Below, piece by piece: positions 34,551 to 44,925 of a stretch of DNA of 64,000 bases (the first letter of the stretch is position 1; every line of letters starts with the position of its first letter). This stretch comes from Trissonchulus latispiculum (Eukaryota; Nematoda; Enoplea; Enoplida; Ironidae), in the NCBI GenBank assembly GCA_030248195.1, contig JASAND010021340.1:123529-187528 (forward strand), written 5' to 3'. The position numbers were made by a program, and so were the translations under genes. The notes below the pieces were generated by a model that saw only the letters and a list, made by a program, of their open reading frames with translations, was not told the DNA's origin and searched no databases.

Positions 34551-36807
34551 CATATATATAATATTGTATATACGTATATGCACATATAACGTTTAATTTA
34601 CCGATTGATATTTGGCTTTGTAAGCTTGCTTAATTTCCTGCCGCTGAGAGTTGGTCCGTTTGCAAATGATGCTGGCAATGGTTTGCTCATCACAACCTAA
34701 ACAGGCAGAAAGTTTGGCCTGAATGGAACTTAAGTAGCTTGATCAGAACAAAGATCACTCCAATCATAAAAGCAAAATTAAACAAATTTCTGGGCTTTTT
34801 CTGGGCGAAAAAACGTGGGGGTGGGGAGAGTGGGGGGGAGCCCCCCCAATAGTGGGGGGGGGACTCAAAAGTGGGGGGGGGAATCCAAAGTGGTCTAAAA
34901 TCGCTAAAAATGCAGTAAAAATAGCCTGTTTTCTACATATACTGCTATAACTATGCTAAAAGTGCTCAAAATCGAGTTTGAGTACCAAAATAGACGATTT
35001 TTGAACAAAACATTCCGGCGAAGCCAGAAAAATTTTGAAAATTTTGACCAAAAATCCTTAAAATTTGGCATTTTCTGGGCACCTTATGGTGAGTGGGGGG
35101 GAAAGCCCAAAAAAGTGGGGGTGGGGCCGAGTGGGGGGAAGGGGTCGAGTGGGGGGAACCCAAAAAGTGGGGGGAGCGCCACCCCCACCCCCCCCCCCAG
35201 TAAAAAAAGCCCAGAAATTTCAGTCAATATTTCCAGTGAAATAAACAAAACCACGAGTTATTTATATAATCGGAAGGATGAGGCAATCAGCTCTTCCTTA
35301 CACTTTAAGGTTGCGAGCTGCTCGACACATTAAGGTAGAAACCTCGGGGTAGAACAGCTTACCGTTGTTAACCATGTGTTTATATTCGTTTGCACTAAAA
35401 CGCGTAAAATTGACCAGATGTCAAAATTACACGTATAACCGTACCTCCTCCGAGGTCTCCGACGGGGTCCCGCTTAGCATTGTTAATCGTGTATTCATTT
35501 GCGAATGAACTAAAATGAAACTAACTGGACCTTGTTGGTACGCCAGCTAACCAGTCACATTCATTTTAGTCCATTTGAGGTATACATAAAGCGATTATCA
35601 AAACAGATACGTTTTGATTCAAACGCATACAAACATATACTTAACAACGGTAAGCTGTACCACCAACAATAGTTTTTTCACCTTGATGTGTCGGGCATCT
35701 CACACACCAGAGAAAAGGACGAGCCGGACTTTTCCGGCTCGGCTGGGCTGAACCCGCCAGTATACCCAGCTCAGCTCGGCTCGGGAACACTTTGAACGTG
35801 AGTCAGCTTGGTTCGACACGCCAAGCTTGAAACTTAAAATTAGTCGATTGCCCCAAATATTGGTTATTTATATGTTGTTTTAATTGAAGTTCTTGAAAAC
35901 AGCGCCTAACGTTTATGTACTAGTAACAAATACGAGTTATAACGTTTTATTAACAACATTGAGGTGTACTAATACGATTATATATGAATTTTACCATTCT
36001 TTCAGCAAGCATATATTTACAAAGTAACTGAAAATGGTTCAGTTAAGAACTCTAATTTCAAGCTCGCATCACAAACGCTTTAAAATGTTTCGCTTTGAAT
36101 TCCTTCGAAATCTGGTATTTAATCGATTTGAGGGAGTGAGAATCAAGAAAATTCCATCATAATTTCGAACTCACAGCGTACCGCTGAGTTTGCAATTATA
36201 AGGTGATAGATCTTAATCTTAATCCATTAGAAAGAGCTGAGCGTCCCTATTATTTAGCTTCTGGGCAAGAACTAAGATCAAGGAAACTGACCTTTTCCAG
36301 CCATGGCTTTATGAAGTGCTTCGACATCACCACCGGCTTGGAATGCTTCATAGCGACGCAGAGTTGGATTACTCTAAAACAGAACCAGGTTGTTTTATTT
36401 CTTCGATGAAATGAGGATCACTGCTGTTAGTTTTTAACCATCAGGGGTCAATTTTATTAGTCTAAACCCTGGTTAAATTCTCAACCAGGACAATATACGT
36501 ATATAGCTCAGATTGGCTACGTAAGTTTAAGGCATGACACACACAAATGGAACAATTATATACTTTTTAAAACAAATACAAAAATCCTCCAAAATTTTGA
36601 AAACTAATTTGAACAATACATAATAAGAATTCTCCACTGATAGTCGACAAAAGAGCCTGACATACCATTTCTCTATATGGTGCTGCACTGCTGTATATAT
36701 AACATTTAAAAGTTTAAACCAAATCAGAAAAATATCCCCTTTCTTACCCGTCCAGACTGGAAATATTCGAAATATTCCACAGTTTCTTCGAATGTCATCT
36801 CAGACAT
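25679..36807 (-). CDS. Annexin, complete, 11 coding exons, 334 aa
   Basis: Exons from the start: 36748-36807, 36292-36373, 34602-34696, 29949-30062, 28678-28768, 28264-28343, 27238-27294, 26841-27030, 26661-26719, 26003-26125, 25679-25732. Every border is GT/AG and all phases join. The protein has a short N-terminal head (MSEMTFEETV) and four annexin repeats. Their Ca2+-loop signatures are GKGCDE (repeat 1), GLGTAE (repeat 2), GKLGTDE (repeat 3) and GMGCDD (repeat 4). The acidic cap residue is present as NLEDL, SGDF and SGDT in repeats 1-3 but is replaced in repeat 4 (KGHY). Annexins bind acidic phospholipid membranes in a Ca2+-dependent way. The length fits the core family (about 320 aa). 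The subfamily cannot be named by eye. Introns hold many transposons, one starting 9 bp inside intron 6. Confidence 0.95.
27629..28247. mobile_element. Palindromic MITE, GGGTCTCTTGCGC ends, 8-bp target duplication
   Basis: This is a near-perfect hairpin of 619 bp: gggtctcttgcgcaattcccc at the left and its inverse at the right, centre near 27935. The perfect 8-bp direct repeat aaataaac is at 27621-27628 and 28248-28255. An 8-bp duplication fits hAT-like transposases. No coding capacity. The right target duplication ends 8 bp from annexin exon 6, so it sits directly behind the splice donor. Confidence 0.9.
28391..28560. repeat. Single arm of the 58.8-kb TTAA palindrome family
   Basis: It begins after TTAA (28387-28390) with a G-run, then gtcgccaattttcgaccatt and cacatattttgtact, matching the left arm of the complete element at 58840-59528. 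The second arm is missing. It lies in annexin intron 5. A further diverged left arm begins after TTAA at 43443-43446. Confidence 0.65.
28978..29724. mobile_element. Foldback-like element with GTTAACTCGGTGTTAAC-iterated ends
   Basis: The termini are GCACCAA and TTGGTGC. Both ends (28990-29130 and 29562-29715) repeat GGTTAACTCGGTGTTAA(CC), which is itself nearly palindromic because it holds two GTTAAC sites. The middle about 430 bp is unremarkable. It lies in annexin intron 4. No target duplication was found. Confidence 0.65.
30475..30850. repeat. GGCCCG-rich degenerate repeat
   Basis: The segment contains scattered gggccctag, ggccgggtcc, cccggcccgcc and ccggcccgctccggcccg blocks around an AT-rich middle, like a decayed relative of the 20151-20991 foldback. 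It lies in annexin intron 3. Borders not defined. Confidence 0.5.
31026..32023. mobile_element. Non-autonomous TTAA element, about 1 kb
   Basis: It is flanked by TTAA on both sides (31022-31025 and 32024-32027), with ends GGTGGTGGTATCC and ACCAGCACC. The body is the same family as 59533-60475, in opposite orientation: the left 150 bp here match the inverse of the right 150 bp there, and the segment on scanning ctaaaaatccgggactggcccc is shared. A TTAA target is typical of piggyBac-like transposition. No transposase frame. It lies in annexin intron 3. Confidence 0.8.
32211..34519. mobile_element. 2.3-kb non-autonomous element inserted in a (TA)n microsatellite
   Basis: The terminal inverted repeat AGTAAAGGGACTGAAT is shared exactly over 16 bp, then with mismatches through GTGGGCCACC / GGTGACCCAG. 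(TA)n lies on both sides, so a TA target is likely but the exact duplication cannot be read. GTGGGCC motifs recur near both ends (32226, 32246, 32631, 32669; inverse at 34240-34260). No transposase frame is open. It contains a nested foldback at 33586-33979. It lies in annexin intron 3. Confidence 0.72.
33586..33979. mobile_element. Foldback MITE with perfect 8-bp target duplication, nested
   Basis: A hairpin of 394 bp: ggatcaattaaactttatcc (with GGAT doubled at the left edge) and its inverse at the right, centre near 33785. It is flanked by the 8-bp direct repeat aacagttt (33578-33585 and 33980-33987). Half of a related copy lies at 41773-41925. Confidence 0.85.
34790..35214. mobile_element. 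G-rich MITE, family member 1
   Basis: The ends are CTGGGCTTTTT and AAAAAAAGCCCAG, flanked by aaattt on both sides (34784-34789 and 35215-35220). It has repeated GTGGGGG tracts at both ends and a conserved non-G core (tactgctataactatgc, ttccggcgaagcc, gaccaaaaatcc). The same core is found at 42694-43086, 58418-58818 and, inverted, 60527-61092. It lies in annexin intron 2. Confidence 0.8.
35349..35664. mobile_element. Short foldback element with ACAGCTTACCGTTGTTAA ends
   Basis: acagcttaccgttgttaa at the left is mirrored by ttaacaacggtaagctgt at the right, and the arms continue matching (cgtttgcactaaaacg against cgttttgattcaaacg) for about 60 bp. The centre is near 35510. It lies in annexin intron 2. 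Target duplication not evident. Confidence 0.72.
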
Positions 36808-38205
36808 GATGAGAAGTGATTTAGATAATAATAAAGCAAAGGTCTAACTAATTATAATACCCTAAAAAGTTAAGAACACTCATTACAAATGACTCATCTT
36901 ACAGAATGTCATAATCTTGTATAACAATAAAAGAATTTTGAATAAAATGAAAGGAAACAGTAAAATTTTTTTAAAAAATTCAGAATGAAGAACCAGCGGT
37001 TTTCCATTACAAAACACTAGTTTTCGCAAAAAATATTTTGCATCAATTCATGAAAAATACAGATTCTGCCCAGTCAGCCAGTCTAGACTGACTAGAAAAA
37101 CAATCCTCCCAACAAAGGAGGACAAATTATTCAAACAGGAGGATTCCAGCATCAAGCAAACACATCTCGAACGATGTCGATACAAAACTGGTTTCAGTCT
37201 AAACGAGATAAAAACCTGTTTTAGGGATGTTGAAAAATCATTCAATACCAATACTGTGAATTTATTTCCAGAGAACGGGGGGAAGGGGTAACACAAACAC
37301 AGGGACAGTAGCAGCTTAAAGCTTAAGAAATGAAAAAGCCAGTATATAAACTTGAGAAAACTGCCAACAAGTTGGAAATTGCAATCGCTTTAAATACACC
37401 GACACAGTCATAAGAAGAGGCGGTTTTGTTTACTAGACCTAACGAGTTTTCTTTTGGGCTGGGTTGGCAAACTTCTCCAAAGAAAACTGACTAATTTGCA
37501 TGAGCAATTTCGTTATGAAATTCGACGCAAGCAAGTCACCTGACAGTTCTGATAAATCAGAGAAAAATTAAAAAGTTCAATAAAAATTATGAAATTGGCA
37601 ACTTTTGAAAAAGTTCCTAAAAAATAAAATCTTATATAAACAATTCTAAAACGTTTCTATAAACGTACTCTGATTTCAAATGGCTATTAGTTGAACACTC
37701 CACCTGCTATAGCTGAAACACCTAACCAACCATTAAAGGTGTTCAACAATATCTGGGATCGTAAAAAAATCAGCGAAAACGCTTGTTAGGCTGGAAAACC
37801 CAGACCATTGATTTGAAATAAAACATTCATGACTAGTAGATTTTGGAATAGGAAAAAATATCAGTAAAGCGAACGATTGACTGCCGCCAATTACACAGCT
37901 GTCAAGTAAAACTACGAATAAACATGATTCACAACAGATTTATGTGAAGGCGAATGAATAATGCTGACAAGAAAATATTAACAATTGAGAAAAAAGTAGC
38001 AGGATGCTATTACACAACAGGTTACAGATTCATCCCTTCTGTACTGTTTGGGATTACAAAACTTGAATGTTATATAAGTCCAAAAAGTAGGGAAATTTTT
38101 TAATTCTCCGATTTCACTCTCAATGGCCGCGAGTGATTTATTAAATACTCTGGAGTAACACTGAAAATCAGAATTCGCAAGTCACGCTGAAATTAAATAC
38201 GAAAA
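36808..38205. other. Region upstream of the annexin start
   Basis: The annexin promoter and any non-coding first exon should lie here, but I see no confident TATA box or upstream exon. The ORF at 37048-37296 resembles nothing known. An (ATTC)n microsatellite is at 38207-38230. Confidence 0.4.
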
Positions 38206-38429
38206 TATTCATTCATTCATTCATTCATTAAATATGAAATAGTAGGATTAAACGGATTAAAAATTAGCCGGATTAAAAATTTAATAGCTATATATATATT
38301 TCTTTAACGCTGGATTAAACATACAAAACCGATTAAAACTTCTGGTTTAATCAAACCATTTTCCATCCATTTAATCCGCCACTAAAGAAACAACTATTAA
38401 AAATCTTGGATTCCGTAAATTTTGATTAT

Positions 38430-39134
38430 GTCCTACAGAGGCACTTGTCGCTTTCAGGCACCAACTGTACTACAGAGGCACTGTACTACAGAGGCACCTT
38501 ACTGTCCTATAGAGGCACTCTACAATTCTACACAGGCACTATGTTGTCCTACAGAGGCACTGCACTATCATACAAAGTCATGAACTACTAAAATCTTCGA
38601 TTTTAAAACATTAACTTTACTGAAGATTTAATCATTTTAATTTTACGCAAATACATAGGGTTGCTAAACCTGGAAAATAACAAGACAAAATTTCATTTGA
38701 AAACAGCAAAAATAGATATATTACTTCAAAAAGTGTTGGACATTGTGCAAATTTGATCAGCAATAAAATAATGATTTGGATCGGCAGGGTTTAGCTCGTT
38801 TATTCTGCGTATGAAATCGGCTTTCGCATCGGAAATGTTCTGATTGTTTTGATTATATTATTAGTTTGAGATATCACGTCAGTCTTAGTGCAATGCATAC
38901 ATTTTTATTTTCGTTTGTACTCTGTACTTTGTATGTATGATTAGTTTCAGTTCAAAGTGCAACTGTTCAGAGACAAAAAGGTGCCTCCGTAGTACAAAGT
39001 TTTTCCACTGCGCATAAAGTGCCTGCATAGGACACAAAAGTGCCTGCGCAGGACACAAAAGTGCCTCTATAGTACAGGTGCCTCTGTAGTACTCTGAGTG
39101 CCTCTGTGGTATTCTAAAAGTGCCTCCGTAGGAC
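38430..39134. mobile_element. Foldback element with arms of tandem CCTACAGAGGCAC units
   Basis: The left arm (38430-38565) has six or seven units of (C)TACAGAGGCACT with spacing of 16-24 bp. The right arm (38980-39134) has seven to eight inverse units (GTGCCTcxGTAGxAC). The outer ends are GTCCTACAGAGGCAC and its inverse. The spacer of about 410 bp has no gene. It abuts the next foldback (39141-39867) and lies in a region rich in GGATTAAA/TTTAATCC motifs (38230-38400; 39890-40180). Confidence 0.78.
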
Positions 39135-39140
39135 TATAGG

Positions 39141-39867
39141 TAAATTTTGTGGGGAGGAACTGACTTAATGACTCTTCTTACACTTGATTTGTCTTTAAGT
39201 AGCACCCAACTGGGAAGATTGAACACCGACTGCAGAACGAAAACGAGAGGTGACTTCTTTGACCTTTGCATTCTCTCCCCATAAATTTTGCAACTTTAAT
39301 ATCAAGAGTTCAATAGTTTTGGGAGTTTAGTAGTTGTACGAGTTTATACAAAAAACTGCATAATCTTCAGCTGCTAATTAAATTAAATTAAATTAAATTC
39401 ATGATTAAAGTTGAGTTAAAACAAACTTTTCCTTTAAACATTAGCCGAAACACAAACCTGAAATCAGTTTTTCACTGCAGATTTGCTCAGTATGCGCCTA
39501 TAAATATATATTGAAGCTTTATTAATTTTGACCTAATGTTGGATCCAACTGTTTCCGATATTAATATCAGTTTAATTTGATTTTTAATTTAATCCGTTTA
39601 ACTTTAATTTCAGTTAAACTTTAAACGTGAAAATTAATTTCTATTCTGAAATCCAGTTGAAGATTTCCCCCGTTATTAGTTTTTGAATTTGCTAAACTTC
39701 TATTATTAAAGATGTAAAATTTATGGGGAGAGAAATGCAAAGGTCGTTAAGAATTGACCTCTCTTTTTCCTTCTGCAGTCAATGTTGAATCTGCCCTGTT
39801 GGGTGCCACTTAAAGACTAATCAAGTGCAAAAAGAGTCGTTAAGTCAGTTCCTCCCCACAAAATTTA
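39141..39867. mobile_element. Foldback element with a long exact terminal inverted repeat
   Basis: taaattttgtggggaggaac plus the next 7 bases at the left are exactly mirrored at 39841-39867. The arms keep matching for about 170 bp, including actcttcttacacttgatt against aatcaagtgcaaaaagagt and tgcattctctccccataaa against tttatggggagagaaatgca. The centre is near 39505. The length is 727 bp. No gene inside. Confidence 0.82.
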
Positions 39868-39889
39868 CAGAAGCCAAAATTTTAATCCT

Positions 39890-40190
39890 GCAACTTTTAA
39901 TCCGTTTAATCCGCGTAGCTGCACGAGAATTTAAAACTACTTGAAAATACAGAAGAAGTATTAAACAAATTAAAATTAATCTTTAAAGAAACAGCTACTA
40001 AAGCTGGTCGGATTAAAATTAACTGGTTGATATTTTAATCACAAATGTGAATAAAGAAACCCAATTTAAAGAAATACATAGGATTAAACTTATCTATTTA
40101 TTTAACTCGTTTAACTCGCTGGATTAAATTTTAACTAGCTTAATCTGAGATGCTATTTCTTTAATGCGGATTAATTCTAATTTTTAGTTT
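39890..40190. repeat. GGATTAAA / TTTAATCC motif cluster
   Basis: Many short motifs (ggattaaa, tttaatcc, gtttaactcg) occur here and at 38228-38400, on either side of the two adjacent foldbacks. They may be the iterated arms of one larger element that received both, but I could not align the arms. Another small cluster is at 43275-43345. Confidence 0.4.
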
Positions 40191-40850
40191 TCTGCCTGTC
40201 CCGTTTTAGGAAGTGGCTTCTACTGCTGGATTGATGGAATAACCTGCTCATAAAGAGAAGGGTAAATGATTTTAACTTCCTCAACGTGGGAACATTCGCG
40301 ACTCGCGTATTTTGGTCCGTTAAAAAGGATTTATTTAATTTTGAAATCTGCATTATACTGTAAGCTCCAAAGTTATAACCCTTTTAGATAGTTGCTCTGA
40401 CCCAAATTCAAAATAAAAATGAAAAGCAACTAGCGAGATAAGATCCTCTGTGTATAGAAAAGTACGAAAATACTCACCGCAGCTTGATCTTATATCTGCC
40501 TGATGTTAACTCTGGAAATCTAAGGTAAATGTCTTTAGCTGACCAAATATAATTAGTGATCAGTAAATAATAAAAATAAATAAATGATAACTAAGTAAAT
40601 TGGAAAATTACAGGTTTATGACAAAGTATGCCTAAAACTAGGACGAGGCAGCAGTTCTTATTTTTATAAAGAGAACCATTTCATTAAATTAAAAAGTGAG
40701 AAAAAGATGAAGTGTGGTGAATGTTTACGCTAGCGAGGGTATAATCTAGGAGGAATTTGTTCTCCACTAAAACAAAGTGTTTAAATACAACCGTAGATTT
40801 ACTGTATATTGAAAATATGTTTCAGGTGGTCAACTCTAACTTCTACTGAA

Positions 40851-40899
40851 ATGGGATTAGGTTCGAGCAAGCCGGAGGAACCCTCTCCTGCTTTACCTG
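40851..40899 (+). CDS. Possible first coding exon with N-myristoylation-like start
   Basis: After an acceptor-like ttcag (40822-40825) an ATG opens MGLGSSKPEEPSPALP and then a splice donor (gtaaga) at 40900, phase 1. Gly2 with Ser at positions 5-6 fits an N-myristoylation signal. Most of this exon and its donor are duplicated at 41468-41523, beyond a palindromic element. It does not join directly in frame to the lysine-rich exon at 44926, so its gene is unproven. A chance ORF is possible. Confidence 0.35.
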
Positions 40900-40916
40900 G
40901 TAAGACCTTAAGAAAT

Positions 40917-41450
40917 GGGGTCTTATCTCGATTACCCCCCTCCACTCAAAATCCTTAAAACTTGACCAAATGAGCTAAAATTTGCTATGGGCTGTTTTCG
41001 ACTACGCTGAGTTCAAATATCGCAAAATTTTTCGATTTCGCGAAATTGTTTGTTTTCGATTTTTCTGAAAACATGTATATAGGGGTTTTGGAAGTCATAG
41101 AACACGAGTCTGAAGTCCGTTTTTCGATTCAACTTTTCGTTAGCTCAGTATAAGCTTACATCTTAAGCTTAAATCTTTAGCTTATACTGAGCTAACGAAA
41201 AGCTGACTCGAAAAAACGGATTTCAGATACGTGTTCTACGACTTCGAAACTTGAAGACAAAAATTGAAGACAAAAAATTTTCCGTTTCCCTTAATTACCC
41301 CTTAGAAACCGATAAAAAATCGAAATGCGCGAAATCGAAAAATTTTGCGATATTTGAACTCAGCGTAGCCGAAAACATACCCACACCAAATTTTAGCTCA
41401 TTTGATCAAATTTTAAGGATTTTGAGAGGTGGGTGGTAATCGAGATAAGG
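40917..41450. mobile_element. Diverged palindromic MITE of the 9.8-kb family
   Basis: ggggtcttatctcgattacc at the left and ggtaatcgagataaggg at the right form the ends. The arms contain the same tgagctaaaatttg, cgcaaaatttttcgatttcgc and gttagctcagtataagct blocks as 9833-10438. It is flanked by a 56-bp direct duplication (40862-40917 and 41468-41523) with three mismatches, much longer than a transposon target duplication. Confidence 0.78.
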
Positions 41451-41772
41451 GTAAAGATTACGTAGATTCGAGCAAATCGGAAGAACCCTCTCCTGCTTTA
41501 CCTGGTAAGACCTTAAGAAATGTACGAAACAGACCAACCAAACAAGGATTGCATTTTCAATTTCTCAAGAAGTGAGAACGTTTGCTAACACTGATCCTAT
41601 AATTTTTTACTTTTATTGTGCAAGTAATAAATGAAAGAATGAGCGAAAGTTACCAAACTTGAAAGACTGTATTATATATCGGAGTTCAGTTTACAGCCTC
41701 AGAAGAATTGTTTTACAAAACAATTGTTTTACAGCCTCAAAAGAATTGTTTATTAATTATTAAATTTCATTG

Positions 41773-41925
41773 GATCTCTTTAACTTTATCCCCCCCAAAC
41801 AAAGGTTGGTCAACTTCAAAGGCTTATTGCAAGAGATCAACAGAAGTTTAGAGCATAATTTATACATCGTTGGAATGCTCGAGATGTGCTCTGATTAATG
41901 GTGCAAAGCAATTTGCAGTAGTTTT
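41773..41925. repeat. Half copy of the 33.6-kb foldback MITE
   Basis: tggatctctttaactttatcc, ggttggtcaacttcaaagg and catcgttggaatgctcgag match one arm of 33586-33979. The match stops near the hairpin centre. Confidence 0.65.
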
Positions 41926-41965
41926 TCATTTCACTTTCATTAATTAATCCCCCATTAATTCCATG

Positions 41966-42475
41966 TATATGTCGAATCGAAGCCTAGCAGTCAAATTAGC
42001 CATTTAATCAAATGGCTAGCCCAGTTGTAAAACGAAGCGTGTTTGACTGCTTGGCCAAAATAAGTTGGCCTAAGTTGTGTCTAAAATAAGTGATGTAAAT
42101 TATAATTTATAACCGAGGAATTAAAATTTTAATATAGTCTTTCAGAATTTTTAAATTATTCCTTGAAGATTTAAAACTTTACTTACTTGATACTAAGTCA
42201 AATAAAAATCGTTATATTTTAATTTTAAGTAAGTAGAAAAGTAGTAACTAAAGTATGACCGTCAATAAATAGTCATCAACTGTCATTTGACAACTAGGCT
42301 ACGAGCTGCTGGCCATTTATATAACTAAATGGCTAAAACTCTGTGGTCATTTTACTAAATGGCGTCAAACACGCTGCGTTTTACAACTGGGCTAGCCATT
42401 TGACTAAATGGCTAAAATATTTAGCCACTTAACTAAATGGCTAATTTGACTACTAGGCTTCGACATATATATGTT
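41966..42475. mobile_element. Foldback element with GCCATTTAGT/ACTAAATGGC-iterated arms
   Basis: The ends are tatatgtcgaagcctag (left copy with a 4-bp insertion) and ctaggcttcgacatata. The arms repeat AAATGGCTA/TAGCCATTT units, with the segment acaactgggctagccatttg at the right mirrored by caaatggctagcccagttgt at the left. The central about 240 bp are AT-rich. Confidence 0.75.
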
Positions 42476-42693
42476 ACCAAGTGTAAGTTGTAGCGTGTAC
42501 CGTGCAATTCAATTGTACGTACGTGGTTGTAGCATGGTTCGGTTACTCTGAGCCATGTTACAATTAGCATTTAAGCTAATCACTGCACCTCAACTAAATC
42601 TATGTAATTGTTGTAGCTAAAAGCGGAAAATCACAACAGAAACAAGCTGATCTTATTCAGGTATGTGTTTCACTGTTGTATATGTATTATGTT

Positions 42694-43086
42694 CAGGGTA
42701 TTTTTTAGGGATTTTTTTTCGGGGGGGGGGCTTCCCGGGGGGGGGCCCGGGCCCGGGGGGGGGGGAATTTTCGGGGGCGGGGAAGATTTTTTGCCTAAAT
42801 GAGCCAAAAAATGGTATTTGGCGTATTTTGCATGGTGAAACGCTAAAAGTTCTCAAAAATGCCAGGATTTAAGCTAAAAATAGCTATTTTTACGAAATAA
42901 TCTTCGGCGAAGCCGAAAAATTTTTGAAAATTTGACTATTTTTGCAAAAATTTTCCCCCAAAAATTTCGGGGGGGGGGGTGCAAAAATCCCGGGATGGTG
43001 CGATTTCGGGGGGGAGGCATTTTCTTTCGGGGGGGGGGGAGGTCAACTTCGGGGGGGCCCCCGCCCCCTCTGTAAAAAATACCCTG
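42694..43086. mobile_element. G-rich MITE, family member 2
   Basis: The ends are CAGGGTATTTTTTA and TAAAAAATACCCTG (14 bp, exact). Runs of G (many of eight or more) lie at both ends around the family core with cggcgaagccgaaaaattttt. No matching direct repeat at the borders. Confidence 0.72.
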
Positions 43087-43442
43087 TAATATGTATATAT
43101 ATAAAAGTAATCCCAAATTCTCTACTAAAATAGAAAATATTTGATTTCCAACCAAGGTGAAGGATATACATGTAAGAAAAATAGTACACCGGTACTATTA
43201 AAATAGTAAGCTAAATCGACAACACACAATTTTAAACCTATATTGATTCGCACAAACAGCAATTAAAAATTGTAACCATCCACCGTTTAATCCGCTTAAT
43301 CTAAAACAGGATGAGGATTAAAACTTGGGGGGGCAAGCGGAGTAAACAGTTAAAATTAATCTTAACAGCAATCAAACAAGTCTGATAAGAGATTTCTCGC
43401 TGGTTTTTTTAATCTGTAGCGGTAAATTCACAAAAGGTTAGC

Positions 43443-44890
43443 TTAAAGGGGGGTCCATTATTGGCCGATTTTTCGACCATCTCTGATTTTGCTCATTTTC
43501 ACATATTTTGGTGTGCGATTGGTATATTTTAACGAGGTTTTGAAATTAAAGTCAAATCTTTTACGGTTAGCGAGTAATTTCACTTCAAAGCTGATGTCAG
43601 CATGTGTTAAACATAGGAATCGCAAAAAGTTGTGATTTTTTTCCGTGCGCCAGAAAAATCTCAACACCAAAACGGAGCAGTTCAACGTCCATTTTATATT
43701 ATAGAATTATAGATACGATCTCGAAGGGTAATTTGTAGGAACCGGAGTTTTAACTTAGGCCTTCGAAATTTTTTAATTAATTTTTAAAGTTTAAGAACAG
43801 CCAACTTTGATTGTTTTGCAACATTGAAATTGGGGGTCAGCAACTTTGATGAAATATTCTAAAAGCTATAAGACCTAATGAAATATTCTACTTCCTACAA
43901 ATCACAGCTTATGACAAGACATTTCGAACGATACCAATTGATCCTGGTTCGTTCTGGCCGATTTCGAGATTTCTCTGGCGCAGAAACCTAAATTTTTAAC
44001 AAAATTTCGGATATTAGCGTTTTTTGGCAAAAAACATAGAGCTGCGGCAACATAGACCTACAAAATGTTAGGCCATCTATTTGCGCATCAGTATTGATGA
44101 CATTAAGTCAAATTTGGGTACAAATGTTGCAGGTTATTACTCCCAGTTGGTCGCTGGGGTCAAATATGAGCGTCTGTCAACCATAATCTGAAAAATAGCG
44201 ATTTTTAATTCTTCTGAAATACTGCATGTTAAATTTTATATCAATCGAACGCTCTCATAATCAGGAACATTTTTTCTTCTTGGACCATAGCCTGAAAATG
44301 CGCCAAACAGGTTATCGGCCGTTAAATGATTGTCGTGGCAAGGATCTCCAGCGCCGGTGCTACTCCATAAAATCACCAAATAAAGCCCTGAAGTAGACTT
44401 CCCCATTAAAAGCTACCCTAAATTATTTGTTTTCATCAGTTATCAAACATTACTACCAAATGAAGCTGCATACTCAAGGATGTCCAGGTGTAAATTGCCT
44501 TTTTTGCTGCGGCACCGTCGTTTTCACCATGAACGAAATTACTCAAAGTTTAGACTCGGTGTGCAGGATATACATATGTGACGAAATTTTGTGTGAAAAC
44601 GAGCAGAATCCGTGACCATAAATATTTTCATTGTGGACCACTCTGATATAAATTCTAATTCTGAGGGCTATAAAATAAGTAAGACTCAATTTAATCAATT
44701 CAACTTTCTGGAATAAAATTTAATGCTTTTAATCCCAGGTTCCACTGCACTAATACGGTTCTTATTAAATATTAATATTAATAAAATTATTTAATAATTA
44801 ATATTACTTAAATATTAATGGAGCCCGTTTAATTTGTAAAGAAGCAGAGACTTAACCTCGACTTGTACTTCTCATTATAATTGTAAGAGT
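43443..44890. other. Stretch upstream of the lysine-rich gene; one TTAA-element arm
   Basis: After TTAA at 43443-43446 an A then a G-run and tccattattggccgattttt, ttcgaccatctctgatttt and catgtgttaaacatagga follow the left arm of 58840-59528 in diverged form. No right arm was found. The rest, to 44890, contains no recognised gene. The ORF at 44427-44615 (+) is not conserved with anything I know. The promoter or leader of the lysine-rich gene is expected near its right end. Confidence 0.45.
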
Positions 44891-44925
44891 GTCGGTTACA
44901 CTTTAACCCAATAAAGCATTTTCAG

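Noticed and set aside
37048..37296. 82-residue minus-strand frame upstream of annexin
   Set aside because: No homology and no splice join to the annexin first exon; the annexin start at 36807 is well supported without it.
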